Positions 16,004 to 24,413 of a stretch of DNA of 39,554 nt are shown piece after piece. The stretch lies in NCBI GenBank assembly GCA_025963675.1, contig JAOQAJ010000143.1:1-39554 (forward strand). The letters are read 5' to 3'. The notes beneath the pieces were generated by a model. The model ran no database searches. It saw only the letters and a program-made list of their open reading frames with translations, and had not been told where the DNA came from. How positions within the stretch are numbered: position 1 is the first letter of the stretch; each line of letters starts with the position of its first letter. The DNA is from Segetibacter sp. GTDB lineage: Bacteria; Bacteroidota; Bacteroidia; Chitinophagales; Chitinophagaceae. The position numbers and the translations under genes were made by a program.

Positions 16004-16441
16004 ATGACACCTACAACGAGCAATCCAAATACTATAATTATCATTGATGATGATATTGACGACGTTGAACTTTTCCAGGAAGGTTTTAAGCAATTAGGAG
16101 TTGAAAATGAAATAATGGTCTTTACTGATGGCAATAAATTCTACGATTACATTTCTACCACTAGCAATAAATCCTTTTTTATTTTCTGCGATATTAATAT
16201 GAATGGGCTTAATGGTTTTGAACTTAAAAAGAAGATTTTTGATAACGAAGAAATACGATTGAAGTGTATTCCATTCCTGATGTTGTCAACCAGTGGTGCT
16301 CCTAAGAGTGTACTGGAAGCGTATAGTCTTAACGTGCAAGGTTATTTTATAAAACCAAACAGTGTTAGTGGAATAAAAGACATGTTTGAAATAGTGGTAA
16401 AATACTGGTCTATATCCCAACGCCCTGCATCACAACAATAA
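16004..16441 (+). CDS. Single-domain response regulator (receiver only)
   Basis: 145 residues, receiver fold only. It has the acidic cluster IIDDDIDD, a phospho-acceptor Asp in FCDINMN (about residue 65), LSTSG, and the conserved Lys-Pro in YFIKPNS. It is clearly paralogous to the receivers at 11617 and 31349. It is divergent from the CheB remnant. CheB-type proteins and receivers often occur together, so this may be what is left of a larger signalling locus. The output is unknown. Confidence 0.92.
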   Translation: MTPTTSNPNTIIIIDDDIDDVELFQEGFKQLGVENEIMVFTDGNKFYDYISTTSNKSFFIFCDINMNGLNGFELKKKIFDNEEIRLKCIPFLMLSTSGAPKSVLEAYSLNVQGYFIKPNSVSGIKDMFEIVVKYWSISQRPASQQ

Positions 16442-16477
16442 TTCAGGAAGCAATTATAGGAACGCTTTTGCATTCAT

Positions 16478-16506
16478 AAAAAAGCCCCCTATAAAGGGAG
16501 CTTTAA
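16478..16506. terminator. Bidirectional terminator between convergent genes
   Basis: AAAGC-CCCCT-ATAA-AGGG-AGCTTT hairpin with A-rich and T-rich sides, between the receiver gene (plus) and the hydrolase gene (minus). It can serve both transcripts. Confidence 0.75.
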
Positions 16507-16523
16507 AGTCTATTGCTATTTGC

Positions 16524-17660
16524 TTATTTATTGAAAGCACTTTTTAATGCATCAACTGCATAGCCTTGTGCATCTTTTGCTTCGGGTACAACTGCTGCCA
16601 TTCCAAAGAACTCATGTGTAGTTCCGTTATATAATTTACGCTTTGTATCTACGCCAGCCTTTTTAAAATTATCTTCAAGCATTTCCCCTTCACTTCTTAA
16701 TGGGTCATATTGTGCAGCAATAATTGTGGTTGGTGGTAAGCCTTTTAGATTTGCTGTTACCAAGGAAATCATTGGGTTTTTACCATCAGCAGGACTGTTT
16801 AAATACTTCTCAAAGAACCACTTCATCAATCCTGAACTTAAGGGTTTTGTACTGTCGCTTTCCTGGTACGAAGGTGTGTTGAAATCATACGCAGCAATTG
16901 GGTAAACTAATACTTCATGTATTGGTAATTGCATTCCCTTATCTCTTGCCATCATGCTCACTGCTGCGGCAAGATTACCACCGGCACTCTCACCCACAAG
17001 TGCTATATGCTTCGGGTCGCCTTTAATTGATGCTGCATTTTTAACTGTCCACTCATAAGCTGCATAGCTATCGTTATGTGCTGTTGGAAACTTGTGTTCA
17101 GGTGCTTGTCTGTAAGCTACCGAAACAACTACTGCCTCTGCCTGGTTAGCCAGGCCCTGTGCTGAAGCATCGTAAGTGTTTAGATCTGCAATTACCCATC
17201 CCCCGCCGTGATAATACACAATGACCGGGTAAGCGCTTTTGCCTGTTTTGGGTGTATATATGCGCAGGTGTATTTGACCACCTTGTACTGGTATGTCTTT
17301 ACCCATTGTATCTACATTGTTAGGTGGCGTTTGTATATTATGCTCCTGCATTACAGCCATTGCTGCATCTGTCGGTGAAGGTTGTTTACGTGCTTCCTGT
17401 GCTGATAAGGAAGTTAAGGGTGGCGACTTAAAGCTTTTCAACTTTTCAATTACTACAGCCATTGGATCCGTCATGTCTTTACCCCAATCGGGTTTAGCGG
17501 CTGCCGGTTTTAAGTCTGATGGCTTTTCGGTATTATCTGTCTGTGCTACAGTTGAGGTATCAACAGTATTTGTGGAGTCGCTGTTGCTACCACCGCAAGA
17601 TGAGAGTGCAAAAAACAGCATGATAAGTGAAAAAGAAGAGATGTTGTTTAATAATTTCAT
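16524..17660 (-). CDS. HSL-family alpha/beta hydrolase lipoprotein
   Basis: 378 residues. The leader ends in FFALSSC (Cys22 lipobox) and is followed by a Thr/Ser/Asp-rich linker to about residue 60. The hydrolase core has the oxyanion motif HGGGW at 151-155, nucleophile Ser225 in GESAGG, Asp319 in AQYDPLRSEGE and His349 in THEFFG, so the catalytic triad of the hormone-sensitive-lipase (alpha/beta hydrolase 3) family is complete. It probably cleaves short-chain esters in the periplasm or at the outer membrane; the natural substrate is unknown. It shares a bidirectional terminator with the receiver gene. Confidence 0.93.
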   Translation of the reverse strand: MKLLNNISSFSLIMLFFALSSCGGSNSDSTNTVDTSTVAQTDNTEKPSDLKPAAAKPDWGKDMTDPMAVVIEKLKSFKSPPLTSLSAQEARKQPSPTDAAMAVMQEHNIQTPPNNVDTMGKDIPVQGGQIHLRIYTPKTGKSAYPVIVYYHGGGWVIADLNTYDASAQGLANQAEAVVVSVAYRQAPEHKFPTAHNDSYAAYEWTVKNAASIKGDPKHIALVGESAGGNLAAAVSMMARDKGMQLPIHEVLVYPIAAYDFNTPSYQESDSTKPLSSGLMKWFFEKYLNSPADGKNPMISLVTANLKGLPPTTIIAAQYDPLRSEGEMLEDNFKKAGVDTKRKLYNGTTHEFFGMAAVVPEAKDAQGYAVDALKSAFNK

Positions 17661-18054
17661 TTTTGATGTTTTTAATTTAAAAATTGCAAAAGTTCAAAAG
17701 CCATCCCTTTAGACACATTTAAGTAAGCAACCTAAATAGAAGACTGTACTAACTAAGATTGCATCAGCAGTATTTACGTTAAACAGGTTAATAAAGATTT
17801 GTAGTGACTGAGTAAAAAGTTCCTCTGGTATTCCATATGTAAAAAGTCGCCTAAAAAGGAGCTGCGAAAACCGGCCTGTAGGTTGACGACCTACATGATG
17901 TAGACAGATGTTTAATGCAGGCACGCGCTAAGCACGAACTGGTGTATGCCTGTGCTGCCGCTGAGAAGGCATATTGAGCACTGAACCGGTAACTGTAAGA
18001 GCTGGAGCATAACGGGTTAAACGAGGAACTTTTAACATCACACAAGTTTTAATA

Positions 18055-18180
18055 ATGAAAAACAAAACGGTATGCCTGTTTTATTTTCTGTTCTCTACTA
18101 GTTTCTGCCAGGGTTACACAAGCTCGACAACAAAGCCTCTTGAACATTTGCAGATGCTTAGTACTGTTTTTAATATATAA
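18055..18180 (+). other. Possible 41-codon exported peptide or gene-start remnant
   Basis: MKNKTVCLFYFLFSTSFCQG is signal-peptide-like, but the frame stops after 41 codons. Just upstream (about 17885-18050) one frame reads QARAKHELVYACAAAEKAY and ELEHNGLNEELLTSHKF, interrupted by three stops, faintly like the end of a TolC-type efflux protein. This may be the junction of two decayed genes. I cannot assign a function. The rest of 17661-18310 shows no gene. Confidence 0.3.
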
Positions 18181-18218
18181 TAGCTGGCTTAATTAAAATA
18201 AGGACAATAGTACATATG

Positions 18219-18230
18219 TGACGAAAATCA
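18219..18230. promoter_or_regulatory. FNR-like palindrome upstream of the metal-binding protein gene
   Basis: TGAC-GAAA-ATCA, centred about 86 bp before the start codon. A Bacteroidota-type -7 element, TACTTTCG (18276-18283), lies between, which puts the palindrome in a typical activator position roughly 65 bp upstream of a predicted start site. Confidence 0.55.
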
Positions 18231-18310
18231 TTCTTTCAAATGCTTATAGTCATACATAACAGCTTTCAATCAGTTTACTTTCGAAGATTGACAGTACAAA
18301 AAATATAAAA

Positions 18311-18766
18311 ATGAGAACACTAATAATCGTTTTAATAGCATCATTCACGACGCTTACAACTTTCGCACAAAAAGCCAAAGGCAACATAAAAACAGCAGGG
18401 GCAACCCTGACGATACAGTCAAACTACAGATGCCCAATGCATCCGGAAGTCGTAAGTAACGAGCCGGGGAAGTGCAGTAAATGCAATATGCATTTGACCC
18501 TTTCAAAGAAGGAGCAAATGAAAAAGGTAGTAATGAGAGATTATACTTGTCCCATGCATAACGAAGTAGTAAGTAACATTCCAGGTACATGCGCTAAATG
18601 TGGAACAGCGCTGGTAGCTGTTAACAGAAAAGGCAGCAAACAAGGCAGTGTATCCTATGTATGTTCTATGCACCCCAAAGTTGTCGCTAATAAGGCAGGA
18701 AAATGTCCCGTCTGCGGTATGGATCTAACTAAAGCAAATACTGAAGTTGCACCTAAGAAAGGCTAA
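18311..18766 (+). CDS. Secreted protein with three heavy-metal-binding (HMBD) motifs
   Basis: 151 residues: a signal peptide ending near TTFAQ, then three HMBD-type motifs of about 23 residues at roughly 39-61, 78-101 and 116-139. Their forms are YRCPMHPEVVSNEPGKCSKCN, YTCPMHNEVV...CAKCGTAL and YVCSMHPKVV...CPVCGMDL. This motif is normally found at the N-terminus of CusB-type adaptors and some copper ATPases, where it binds Cu or Zn through the Cys, Met and His residues. A stand-alone triple copy suggests a periplasmic metal scavenger or chaperone. The second motif lacks the closing Met (CGT rather than CGM). An FNR-like site lies upstream, and a remnant of its 3' end recurs at 20443. Confidence 0.88.
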   Translation: MRTLIIVLIASFTTLTTFAQKAKGNIKTAGATLTIQSNYRCPMHPEVVSNEPGKCSKCNMHLTLSKKEQMKKVVMRDYTCPMHNEVVSNIPGTCAKCGTALVAVNRKGSKQGSVSYVCSMHPKVVANKAGKCPVCGMDLTKANTEVAPKKG

Positions 18767-18844
18767 TAAGCTGGTTAAAAATTAAAGCATTAAAAACCAG
18801 GTTAAGTTCTTTGTGTAAAAACGACGATCTAAAAAAAAATAAAA

Positions 18845-19087
18845 ATGTCACATATTAACAGAACACTACTTCTTAATACACTTATCAGGCACGAAACGCT
18901 GACTATTGTAGATATTGCGAAAAAGGAAAATTTGGGGATAATACCGGATAGACATCACCTTAATTTTCTGTTGGAAGAATTAATCGAAAGTGGTGATATC
19001 GATACCCTCGATGGTGTTACACCCTGTACTTACACCATAACTGATCAGGGCATTAAAGAAGGTGCAAGGTTAAACGAAAATCAATAA
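18845..19087 (+). CDS. Small winged-helix-like protein
   Basis: 80 residues. The pattern LLLNTLIRHETLTIVDIAKKE...LLEELIESGDIDTLDG...YTITDQG resembles a compact winged helix with a wing ending in a TITDxG motif, as in small transcription regulators. It has no membrane segment. It lies 78 bp after the metal-binding protein gene on the same strand and may be cotranscribed. Its target is unknown. Confidence 0.7.
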   Translation: MSHINRTLLLNTLIRHETLTIVDIAKKENLGIIPDRHHLNFLLEELIESGDIDTLDGVTPCTYTITDQGIKEGARLNENQ

Positions 19088-19200
19088 GCATTATTGCGAT
19101 TCCCCATTACACGTAAATACTAAAAGGTCACAATTTAGAAGGTGTCCAGGTTGCTTAGAGTCTTTGCATGTAAGGCAAAAGTCGCCCGATGTGATGCCGA

Positions 19201-19255
19201 CCAAGTGATTGCGACGCAACGATGACGGTATAGAAAACCAACGTTGGTACCCTCA
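19201..19255 (+). repeat. Dispersed intergenic repeat, copy 3
   Basis: Contains GCGACGCAACGATG, shared exactly with copy 5, followed by a perfect 12-bp palindrome ACCAACGTTGGT (19237-19248). The GTACAAG start is altered to CCAAG. Confidence 0.55.
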
Positions 19256-19321
19256 AATAAAAAACCTCAAAGATTCTTAAGAATTAAAAAAATCTAGAAT
19301 AAGCTTAATAAAAACATATAT

Positions 19322-20428
19322 ATGAAAACGACAATGGACGAACCTGTAATCAACTTGAAAGAAATTTTGCAAACATCTATTGCAAAAGCGACAATGAAAG
19401 GACTTGTATATGGCGGACCCGGTATAATTGAATTGAAAGAAATACCAATGCCTACTATTTTGAAACCAACTGATGCAGTGGTTAAAGTATTAAAGACGAC
19501 CATCTGTGGAACTGATCTGGGAATCTTAAAAGGAAAGACCCCTTCAGTTAAGCCTGGAACTACTTTGGGACACGAAGGCGTGGGTGTAATTGAAGAAGTA
19601 GGAACAGCAGTCAGAAGTTTTAAAAAGGGCGATCAGGTAATCATCTCGTGTATTACTTCTGATGGCACTTGTGAATACTGTAAAAAACAGATGTACGCCC
19701 ACTGCGAAGACGGAGGTTGGATACTGGGCAATACCATTAATGGTACGCAGGCTGAATATGTTCGTATTCCCCATGCTGATAACAGCCTTCATCATACTCC
19801 CGCAGGTGCTGACGAAGAGGCTTTGGTAATGTTAAGTGATATACTACCAACCGGTTTTGAAATTGGTGTAATCAACGGATGCGTTAAGCCCGGAGATACC
19901 ATTGCAATAGTAGGAGCCGGACCGGTAGGCATGTCTGCTTTACTGACTTCGCAGTTTTATTCTCCTGCAAAAATCTATATGATTGACCTGGATGAAAACC
20001 GGTTAGAGCTGGCGAAAGAATTCGGGGCTACCGATACGATTAATTCAGGTACAGAGGATGCCGTAAAACGGATCATGGCTGAAACGAAAGATGGTGTTGA
20101 TGTATGTATTGAAGCAGTTGGTGTACCCGCAAGTTTTGATATTTGCCAGAATATTGTTCGTCCGGGCGGGCACATTGCCAACGTTGGTGTCCATGGCCAC
20201 AGCGTGGATTTTCAAATTCAGAATTTGTGGATCCAGAACATTACACTCACTACCGGTTTGGTAAGTACTAATACAACTCCAATGTTGTTAAAAACCGTTT
20301 CTTCAGGAAAAATAAATCCCGCTAAATTAATAACGCATCATTTTAAGTTGGATAATATACTGCAAGCCTATGAGGTATTTGGTAATGCTGCAACAGAAAA
20401 AGCAATGAAGGTTATAATTGAGCCGTAG
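19322..20428 (+). CDS. Zinc-dependent alcohol dehydrogenase (MDR superfamily)
   Basis: 368 residues. The catalytic zinc ligands Cys62 (TTICGTD) and His84-Glu85 (GHE) are present, with a Rossmann GAGPVG motif at about 198-203 and an acidic residue after the second strand (MIDLDE), favouring NAD. The structural zinc loop has Cys117, Cys120 and Cys128, but the first expected Cys is Asp114 (TSDGTCEYC). The 24-residue N-terminal extension before MKGLVYGGPG is unusual; an internal ATG at 19394 is an alternative start, but neither has a clear ribosome site. It probably oxidises or reduces a primary or secondary alcohol; substrate unknown. A decayed copy of its 3' end lies at 23475. Confidence 0.92.
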   Translation: MKTTMDEPVINLKEILQTSIAKATMKGLVYGGPGIIELKEIPMPTILKPTDAVVKVLKTTICGTDLGILKGKTPSVKPGTTLGHEGVGVIEEVGTAVRSFKKGDQVIISCITSDGTCEYCKKQMYAHCEDGGWILGNTINGTQAEYVRIPHADNSLHHTPAGADEEALVMLSDILPTGFEIGVINGCVKPGDTIAIVGAGPVGMSALLTSQFYSPAKIYMIDLDENRLELAKEFGATDTINSGTEDAVKRIMAETKDGVDVCIEAVGVPASFDICQNIVRPGGHIANVGVHGHSVDFQIQNLWIQNITLTTGLVSTNTTPMLLKTVSSGKINPAKLITHHFKLDNILQAYEVFGNAATEKAMKVIIEP

Positions 20429-20442
20429 TTTAGATAGGAAAA

Positions 20443-20515
20443 GATAATTTGACCAAAGCAAATAATGAAGTTGCCTAGAGGAAAGGCTAAGAATCGGGTT
20501 AACGTTAAAGCACTA
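20443..20515 (+). pseudogene. 3'-end remnant of a second metal-binding protein gene
   Basis: This stretch aligns with the last codons and downstream bases of the 18311-18766 gene (18720-18795): CTAAAGCAAATACTGAAGTT there, gaccaaagcaaataatgaag here, followed in both by AGGAAAGGCTAA-like and GGTTAA...TTAAAGCA segments. Only the tail is left, directly after the dehydrogenase stop. Confidence 0.7.
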
Positions 20516-20527
20516 ATCGTGTAATTC

Positions 20528-20562
20528 AAGTCCTTCGGTTTTTACACCGAAGGACTTTTTTG
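20528..20562 (+). terminator. Intrinsic terminator after the alcohol dehydrogenase
   Basis: AAGTCCTTCGGT pairs perfectly with ACCGAAGGACTT across a 6-base loop and is followed by a T-run. Confidence 0.9.
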
Positions 20563-20565
20563 TTC

Positions 20566-20611
20566 TCAGCACAAGTGCTCTATTATACATCGTTGTGTCA
20601 CTCCCTTGTAC
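20566..20611 (-). repeat. Dispersed intergenic repeat, copy 4
   Basis: Minus strand: GTACAAGGGAGTGACACAAC then GATGTATAATAG, parallel to copy 5 (GATGTTTATAGTAG). It lies just after the terminator. Confidence 0.6.
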
Positions 20612-21291
20612 GGCAAATCTTTGTTCACCATTTCCTGCTCATTCGGATTTTTTAAAAAGCATCTTTATAGGATAGCTATGAGAATATCAAAAAAACTATA
20701 CCCAAGGCTTAGTTGAGACAGGTTTATTAACCAAGGGTGTGCATGTAATTGACCTTATTGTTTTTCTTCCGACTGTTTTTGCACCCGGTTTCTCTAAAAA
20801 ATAAAATCGTTAGGCTTTATTCTCACCCCGGTAAAACTCACCTTGTTTGTACTAATGAATCTTACAATAAATATGCTTGCATTAGTAATGAAAATGAAAA
20901 GAGTTGAAAGTCATTTAAGGCTTACGCTATGAACGTTGTTCGCCCCTTTTTTCCTGACACTATTGATATCCTTTTAAAAAGCATTAAACTAATATCTAAA
21001 CGATGATGAGGTTTACTATAGCCGGGCAGGGATAGTTCTGTGATTTTGCATTAGGCACGAATGCAACTGCGAAAGGGATTAAGAATGCTATCGAAACAAG
21101 GTTTGATACAAGGTATGTTACAAGAATTTGGGTACTGGTCATTCTAATTGTTTTAAGTGCTATGAATAACGGGATGTCTCATTTTGATATTGACATATCA
21201 GCATGCTTTGGTAAATCCCTCAAAGCTTTTCTTAAAGTAGGCAAAGTTATTTTAGAACTGTTGCCTTTTTTATGATGCGATTGAATAAGCA

Positions 21292-21303
21292 TGATTTAAA
21301 TCA
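21292..21303. promoter_or_regulatory. Perfect FNR-like palindrome, distal to the USP operon
   Basis: TGATTTAAATCA is a perfect 12-bp palindrome about 325 bp upstream of the USP gene at 21625. A closer site follows at 21558. The stretch 20612-21290 has no intact gene; a broken frame near 21004-21240 was not identifiable. Confidence 0.4.
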
Positions 21304-21557
21304 GCTATTATATTGACTATACTTCGCAAACAAAAAGGTCACACTCATATTTTTGCATACGGCGAATCTTATAATTATTACATCTGGTATGCCGAGGAGA
21401 AAATGTCTATGGACAGGATAAAATCACGACCAATTTACTTAAGTAATAGTTGCAGTTTATCCTAAAGTTAAAAACTCTCAATTAGAGTCCGCTTGTTGAA
21501 AACACCGAAAAACAAGGTTTTCAGGTAAGAAAATGAAATGAGAATTATTATTATTAA

Positions 21558-21569
21558 TGATTCCCATCA
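21558..21569. promoter_or_regulatory. FNR-like palindrome proximal to the USP operon
   Basis: TGAT-TCCC-ATCA, centred about 61 bp upstream of the USP start codon at 21625, a plausible activator position. Confidence 0.6.
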
Positions 21570-21624
21570 GGTTTTTCCCGGGAATAAAAACGTTATTTCA
21601 TAATAGAATTGATAAATTAATATT

Positions 21625-22470
21625 ATGAAAAAAATACTTGTACCTACCGACTTTTCCGAAAATGCGACCAATGCTCTTGACTACGCTGTTAACTTAGGAG
21701 TAAAAACAAATGCAGAAATTGTTATCCTGAATGTTTTTACAAATATTGATACTACTTTCTCGAGTAGAAAAAAGCTAATTAATGAATATAATGCTATGCT
21801 TTGCAGGAATATCGAGGAGCAATTGAATGAGCTTCAGCAAAGGCTGCTTTTAAAAAATGCAACAGCAAGGCTAACTGTTAAAATATATAACGGAGAGGTG
21901 CATGGTTCAATATTACAATGTGCGGCAGATGAAAATGCCGACCTCATAGTAATGGGCACTCGTGGAGCTAGCGGCCTTAAAAGAATATTTATTGGCAGCA
22001 CAACAGCCAACATTATTGGCAATACTACTTTACCTGTTTTAGCTATACCCCAAGAAGTTGAATGGCACGGGCTTGAAAATATTTTGTTTGCTTCCCGGCA
22101 CCTTGAAGTGGATGATAACGTATTAATACCCCTTTTTGAATTAGCAAGTCTGAATGCTTCACAAGTGCATGTAGGGGTGTTTACTGACACTGACGACTCC
22201 GATGCAGCTGATTATATTGAACACGGCGAATTGTTAAATCTTTATCATCAGCAATTGCCGGCAAGAAATAAAGGGATACAATTTAAAACAGTACATTTAG
22301 AAGGCAATGAATTTGATACTACCGTTCAGAATTATATTAAAGACAGCAAAATCGATATGCTGGTAATGACAACACATAAAAGAAATTTTTGGGAAAGTAT
22401 TTTTAACGGTAGTATGACTAAAGAGATGGCCTGTCACATAAACATACCGCTGCTGGCTATTCCGGTATAA
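21625..22470 (+). CDS. Tandem-domain universal stress protein
   Basis: 281 residues with two USP folds. Domain 1 (1-145) opens MKKILVPTDFSENATNALDY and keeps the ATP-binding motif in GTRGASGLKRIFIGST, so it should bind ATP. Domain 2 (about 150-281) ends IDMLVMTTHKRNFWESIFNGS...PLLAIPV; the Gly-rich loop is altered there, so nucleotide binding is less certain. It is cytoplasmic. Family members support survival under energy or oxygen limitation, but no specific role can be read from the sequence. It is followed 109 bp later by a second USP gene, probably in one operon, under an FNR-like site. Confidence 0.93.
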   Translation: MKKILVPTDFSENATNALDYAVNLGVKTNAEIVILNVFTNIDTTFSSRKKLINEYNAMLCRNIEEQLNELQQRLLLKNATARLTVKIYNGEVHGSILQCAADENADLIVMGTRGASGLKRIFIGSTTANIIGNTTLPVLAIPQEVEWHGLENILFASRHLEVDDNVLIPLFELASLNASQVHVGVFTDTDDSDAADYIEHGELLNLYHQQLPARNKGIQFKTVHLEGNEFDTTVQNYIKDSKIDMLVMTTHKRNFWESIFNGSMTKEMACHINIPLLAIPV

Positions 22471-22579
22471 GTAGTCATCTGTACTGCTTTCAAAGTGTCA
22501 CCTACGTTTGATAAACGATTTCTCATACAAAAAAAAGTACTCATTCCTCTTTTTACCACTCGTCTTAAAACTATTGCAC

Positions 22580-23419
22580 ATGAAAAAGTTCTTAGCCGTC
22601 TTTGATGGATACAAAATCTCAAAAAGCACAATGGCTTATGCTGAAGAACTTGCAGCTACTGCAGATGCTCATTTGGTAGGTGTGTTTCTGGATGATTTTC
22701 TTTATCGTACCTATAGTGTTGGAGAAATTTATAAAAAATATGAAAAACCGCAGGAGGTGATAAAACAGCTAGACGAAAATGACAAAATGAAAAGGGATGA
22801 CGCTGTGCTGCTATTTCAAAAAAGCTGCGAAAAAGCAAAAATAAGCTTCTCCATTCACCGCGATAAAAGTATTGCGCTGCAGGAACTGAAGCTTGAAAGC
22901 ATGTTTGCTGACCTTATTATAATAAATGAACATGAAGATTTTATGCAGCTTAAAGAAAAAATGCCTTCCCGCTTTATGAAAGATTTATTAGCTGACGTGC
23001 AATGTCCGGTATTAGTAGTGCCGGAAAATTATAAACCAATAGAAAAAATTGTGTTGTTATATGACGGTGAACCTTCATCTGTTTATGCAGTAAAAATGTT
23101 CAGCTATCTCTTGAATCGATTTAAAGAGGTGCCTGTAGAAGTCTTCACAGTCAACAATTGGAAAACAGATCTACATCTTCCTGACAACAAATTGATGAGG
23201 GAATTTATAAAAAGGCATTTTCCAAATGCTACCTATTCAGTAACAAAGGGAGATGCAGAAGAACAGATAATCGGTTATTTAAATAACCACAAAGAGAATG
23301 AGTTAGTTGTATTAGGCGCTTACCGCCGAAGCGAAATATCGCGCTGGTTTAAAACCAGTATGGCCGATATATTAATAAAAGAATTAAATACGCCTCTTTT
23401 TATAGCTCATAATAATTAA
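22580..23419 (+). CDS. Tandem-domain universal stress protein
   Basis: The ORF track starts at 22508, but I place the start at the ATG at 22580 because MKKFLAVFDGYKISKSTMAY is the family N-terminus and aligns with the paralogue at 25434. 279 residues with two USP folds; the second opens IEKIVLLYDGEPSSVYAVKMF and closes LVVLGAYRRSEISRWFKTSMAD. Neither domain has the G-x2-G-x9-GS/T ATP motif, so this belongs to the non-ATP-binding type. It is probably cotranscribed with the USP at 21625. Confidence 0.92.
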   Translation: MKKFLAVFDGYKISKSTMAYAEELAATADAHLVGVFLDDFLYRTYSVGEIYKKYEKPQEVIKQLDENDKMKRDDAVLLFQKSCEKAKISFSIHRDKSIALQELKLESMFADLIIINEHEDFMQLKEKMPSRFMKDLLADVQCPVLVVPENYKPIEKIVLLYDGEPSSVYAVKMFSYLLNRFKEVPVEVFTVNNWKTDLHLPDNKLMREFIKRHFPNATYSVTKGDAEEQIIGYLNNHKENELVVLGAYRRSEISRWFKTSMADILIKELNTPLFIAHNN

Positions 23420-23474
23420 AGGGACTGAAACGCACAGGTCCCAATTTAGAATTAAGTTATGACCATCATTAATG

Positions 23475-23606
23475 AGCCATTTCTCAGGAAAAACAAATGC
23501 GGGTAGACTAATCACGCATCAACTTTAATCCAATCGATGACTCCAGGCTTAGTTAGGTATTTGTAAACGCCGCACAGTATAAGCAATGAAAGTAACAATC
23601 GAGCGT
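23475..23606 (+). pseudogene. 3'-end remnant of a second alcohol dehydrogenase gene
   Basis: Aligns with the last 40 or so codons of the dehydrogenase at 19322-20428: SSGKINPAKLITHH there corresponds to FSGKTNAGRLITHQ here, and AMKVIIEP to AMKVTIER. Stops and small indels break the frame. It sits right after the USP pair. Confidence 0.75.
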
Positions 23607-23748
23607 GGTCCTATAGGTAGTTTAAACTTAAAAAATCAATAAACAAGGAAACTAAGACAGTCTTCATGTTTATTGATTTTCTATATCTCCAACTTAAGCT
23701 TTTGTAATTCTAATTACTCTGCCTTTAAATCTTGCCGGCTATATTTCT

Positions 23749-24051
23749 CTAACCTTCCTCATTACTTTCAACCATATTCTTAATATCCTTTACGTCGGCA
23801 TTCTTAAGCGTTTCAATCTTTAGAGGTTTTCCTATTAATCCGTGGTGACCGTAGAAAGCCAGGAAACAGGAATCTTTAGGCATGGTGTTACCATACAAAT
23901 CACTTTCCATTATAAAAACCTTCTCTAAATGAGGATATTCAAATATTCTTGCAGTAGGTGCAATCTGGGCGTTAATATGTTCATTAGAAAGTCGTAAGCC
24001 TATTTTGCTTATCGTCTCTTCATCTATATTGTAGTCGTCGGTGATTGTCAT
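23749..24051 (-). CDS. Hypothetical protein
   Basis: 100 residues from the ATG at 24051; the ORF track extends to a TTG at 24078, which I consider less likely. MTITDDYNIDEETISKIGLRLS, then a mixed alpha/beta composition, no signal peptide or membrane segment. I recognise no family. It is isolated, with 335 bp of DNA beyond it (24079-24413) in which I see no gene. Confidence 0.55.
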   Translation of the reverse strand: MTITDDYNIDEETISKIGLRLSNEHINAQIAPTARIFEYPHLEKVFIMESDLYGNTMPKDSCFLAFYGHHGLIGKPLKIETLKNADVKDIKNMVESNEEG

Positions 24052-24413
24052 TGCTTGAAGTTTAAAAATGTGTGACAAATAAGGTTCTGGTGAGAGGTCG
24101 TTTATTTACTCTTAAAGGTCGTTCTTTAAATTGGCATTTTACTAAGATTGCCCATTAATTACTTGTTATAAAAACATTTGTAAGACTAATACAAGGGCGA
24201 TTATTGCGTGATAGCACCTCTTATCCTTTCACTAAAGCTCCCCTAAAAACGGCACCAGCAAGAGCAAAGGCTCTCTATCCATCATTTTAGTGGGTAGCTA
24301 CCGGCCGCAAGGATTACATCACCTTGCTAACTTACCTGCGTCTATCTTCAACCGCAGTTTTGTTCTTTTTTCAGGGATTCAATTCCTTTCTTAATCACCA
24401 CTATATAGCGGGT

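Noticed and set aside
17709-18045. Two minus-strand ORFs (71 and 64 codons)
   Set aside because: Composition is cysteine/serine-rich and unlike a real protein; no start context or similarity.
19193-19204. TGAT-GCCG-ACCA before the dehydrogenase
   Set aside because: One mismatch, and it lies at the edge of a dispersed repeat copy.
21004-21240. Broken frame reading DFALGTNATAKGIKNAIETRF
   Set aside because: Looks protein-like in one stretch but has an early stop and I could not assign it to any family.
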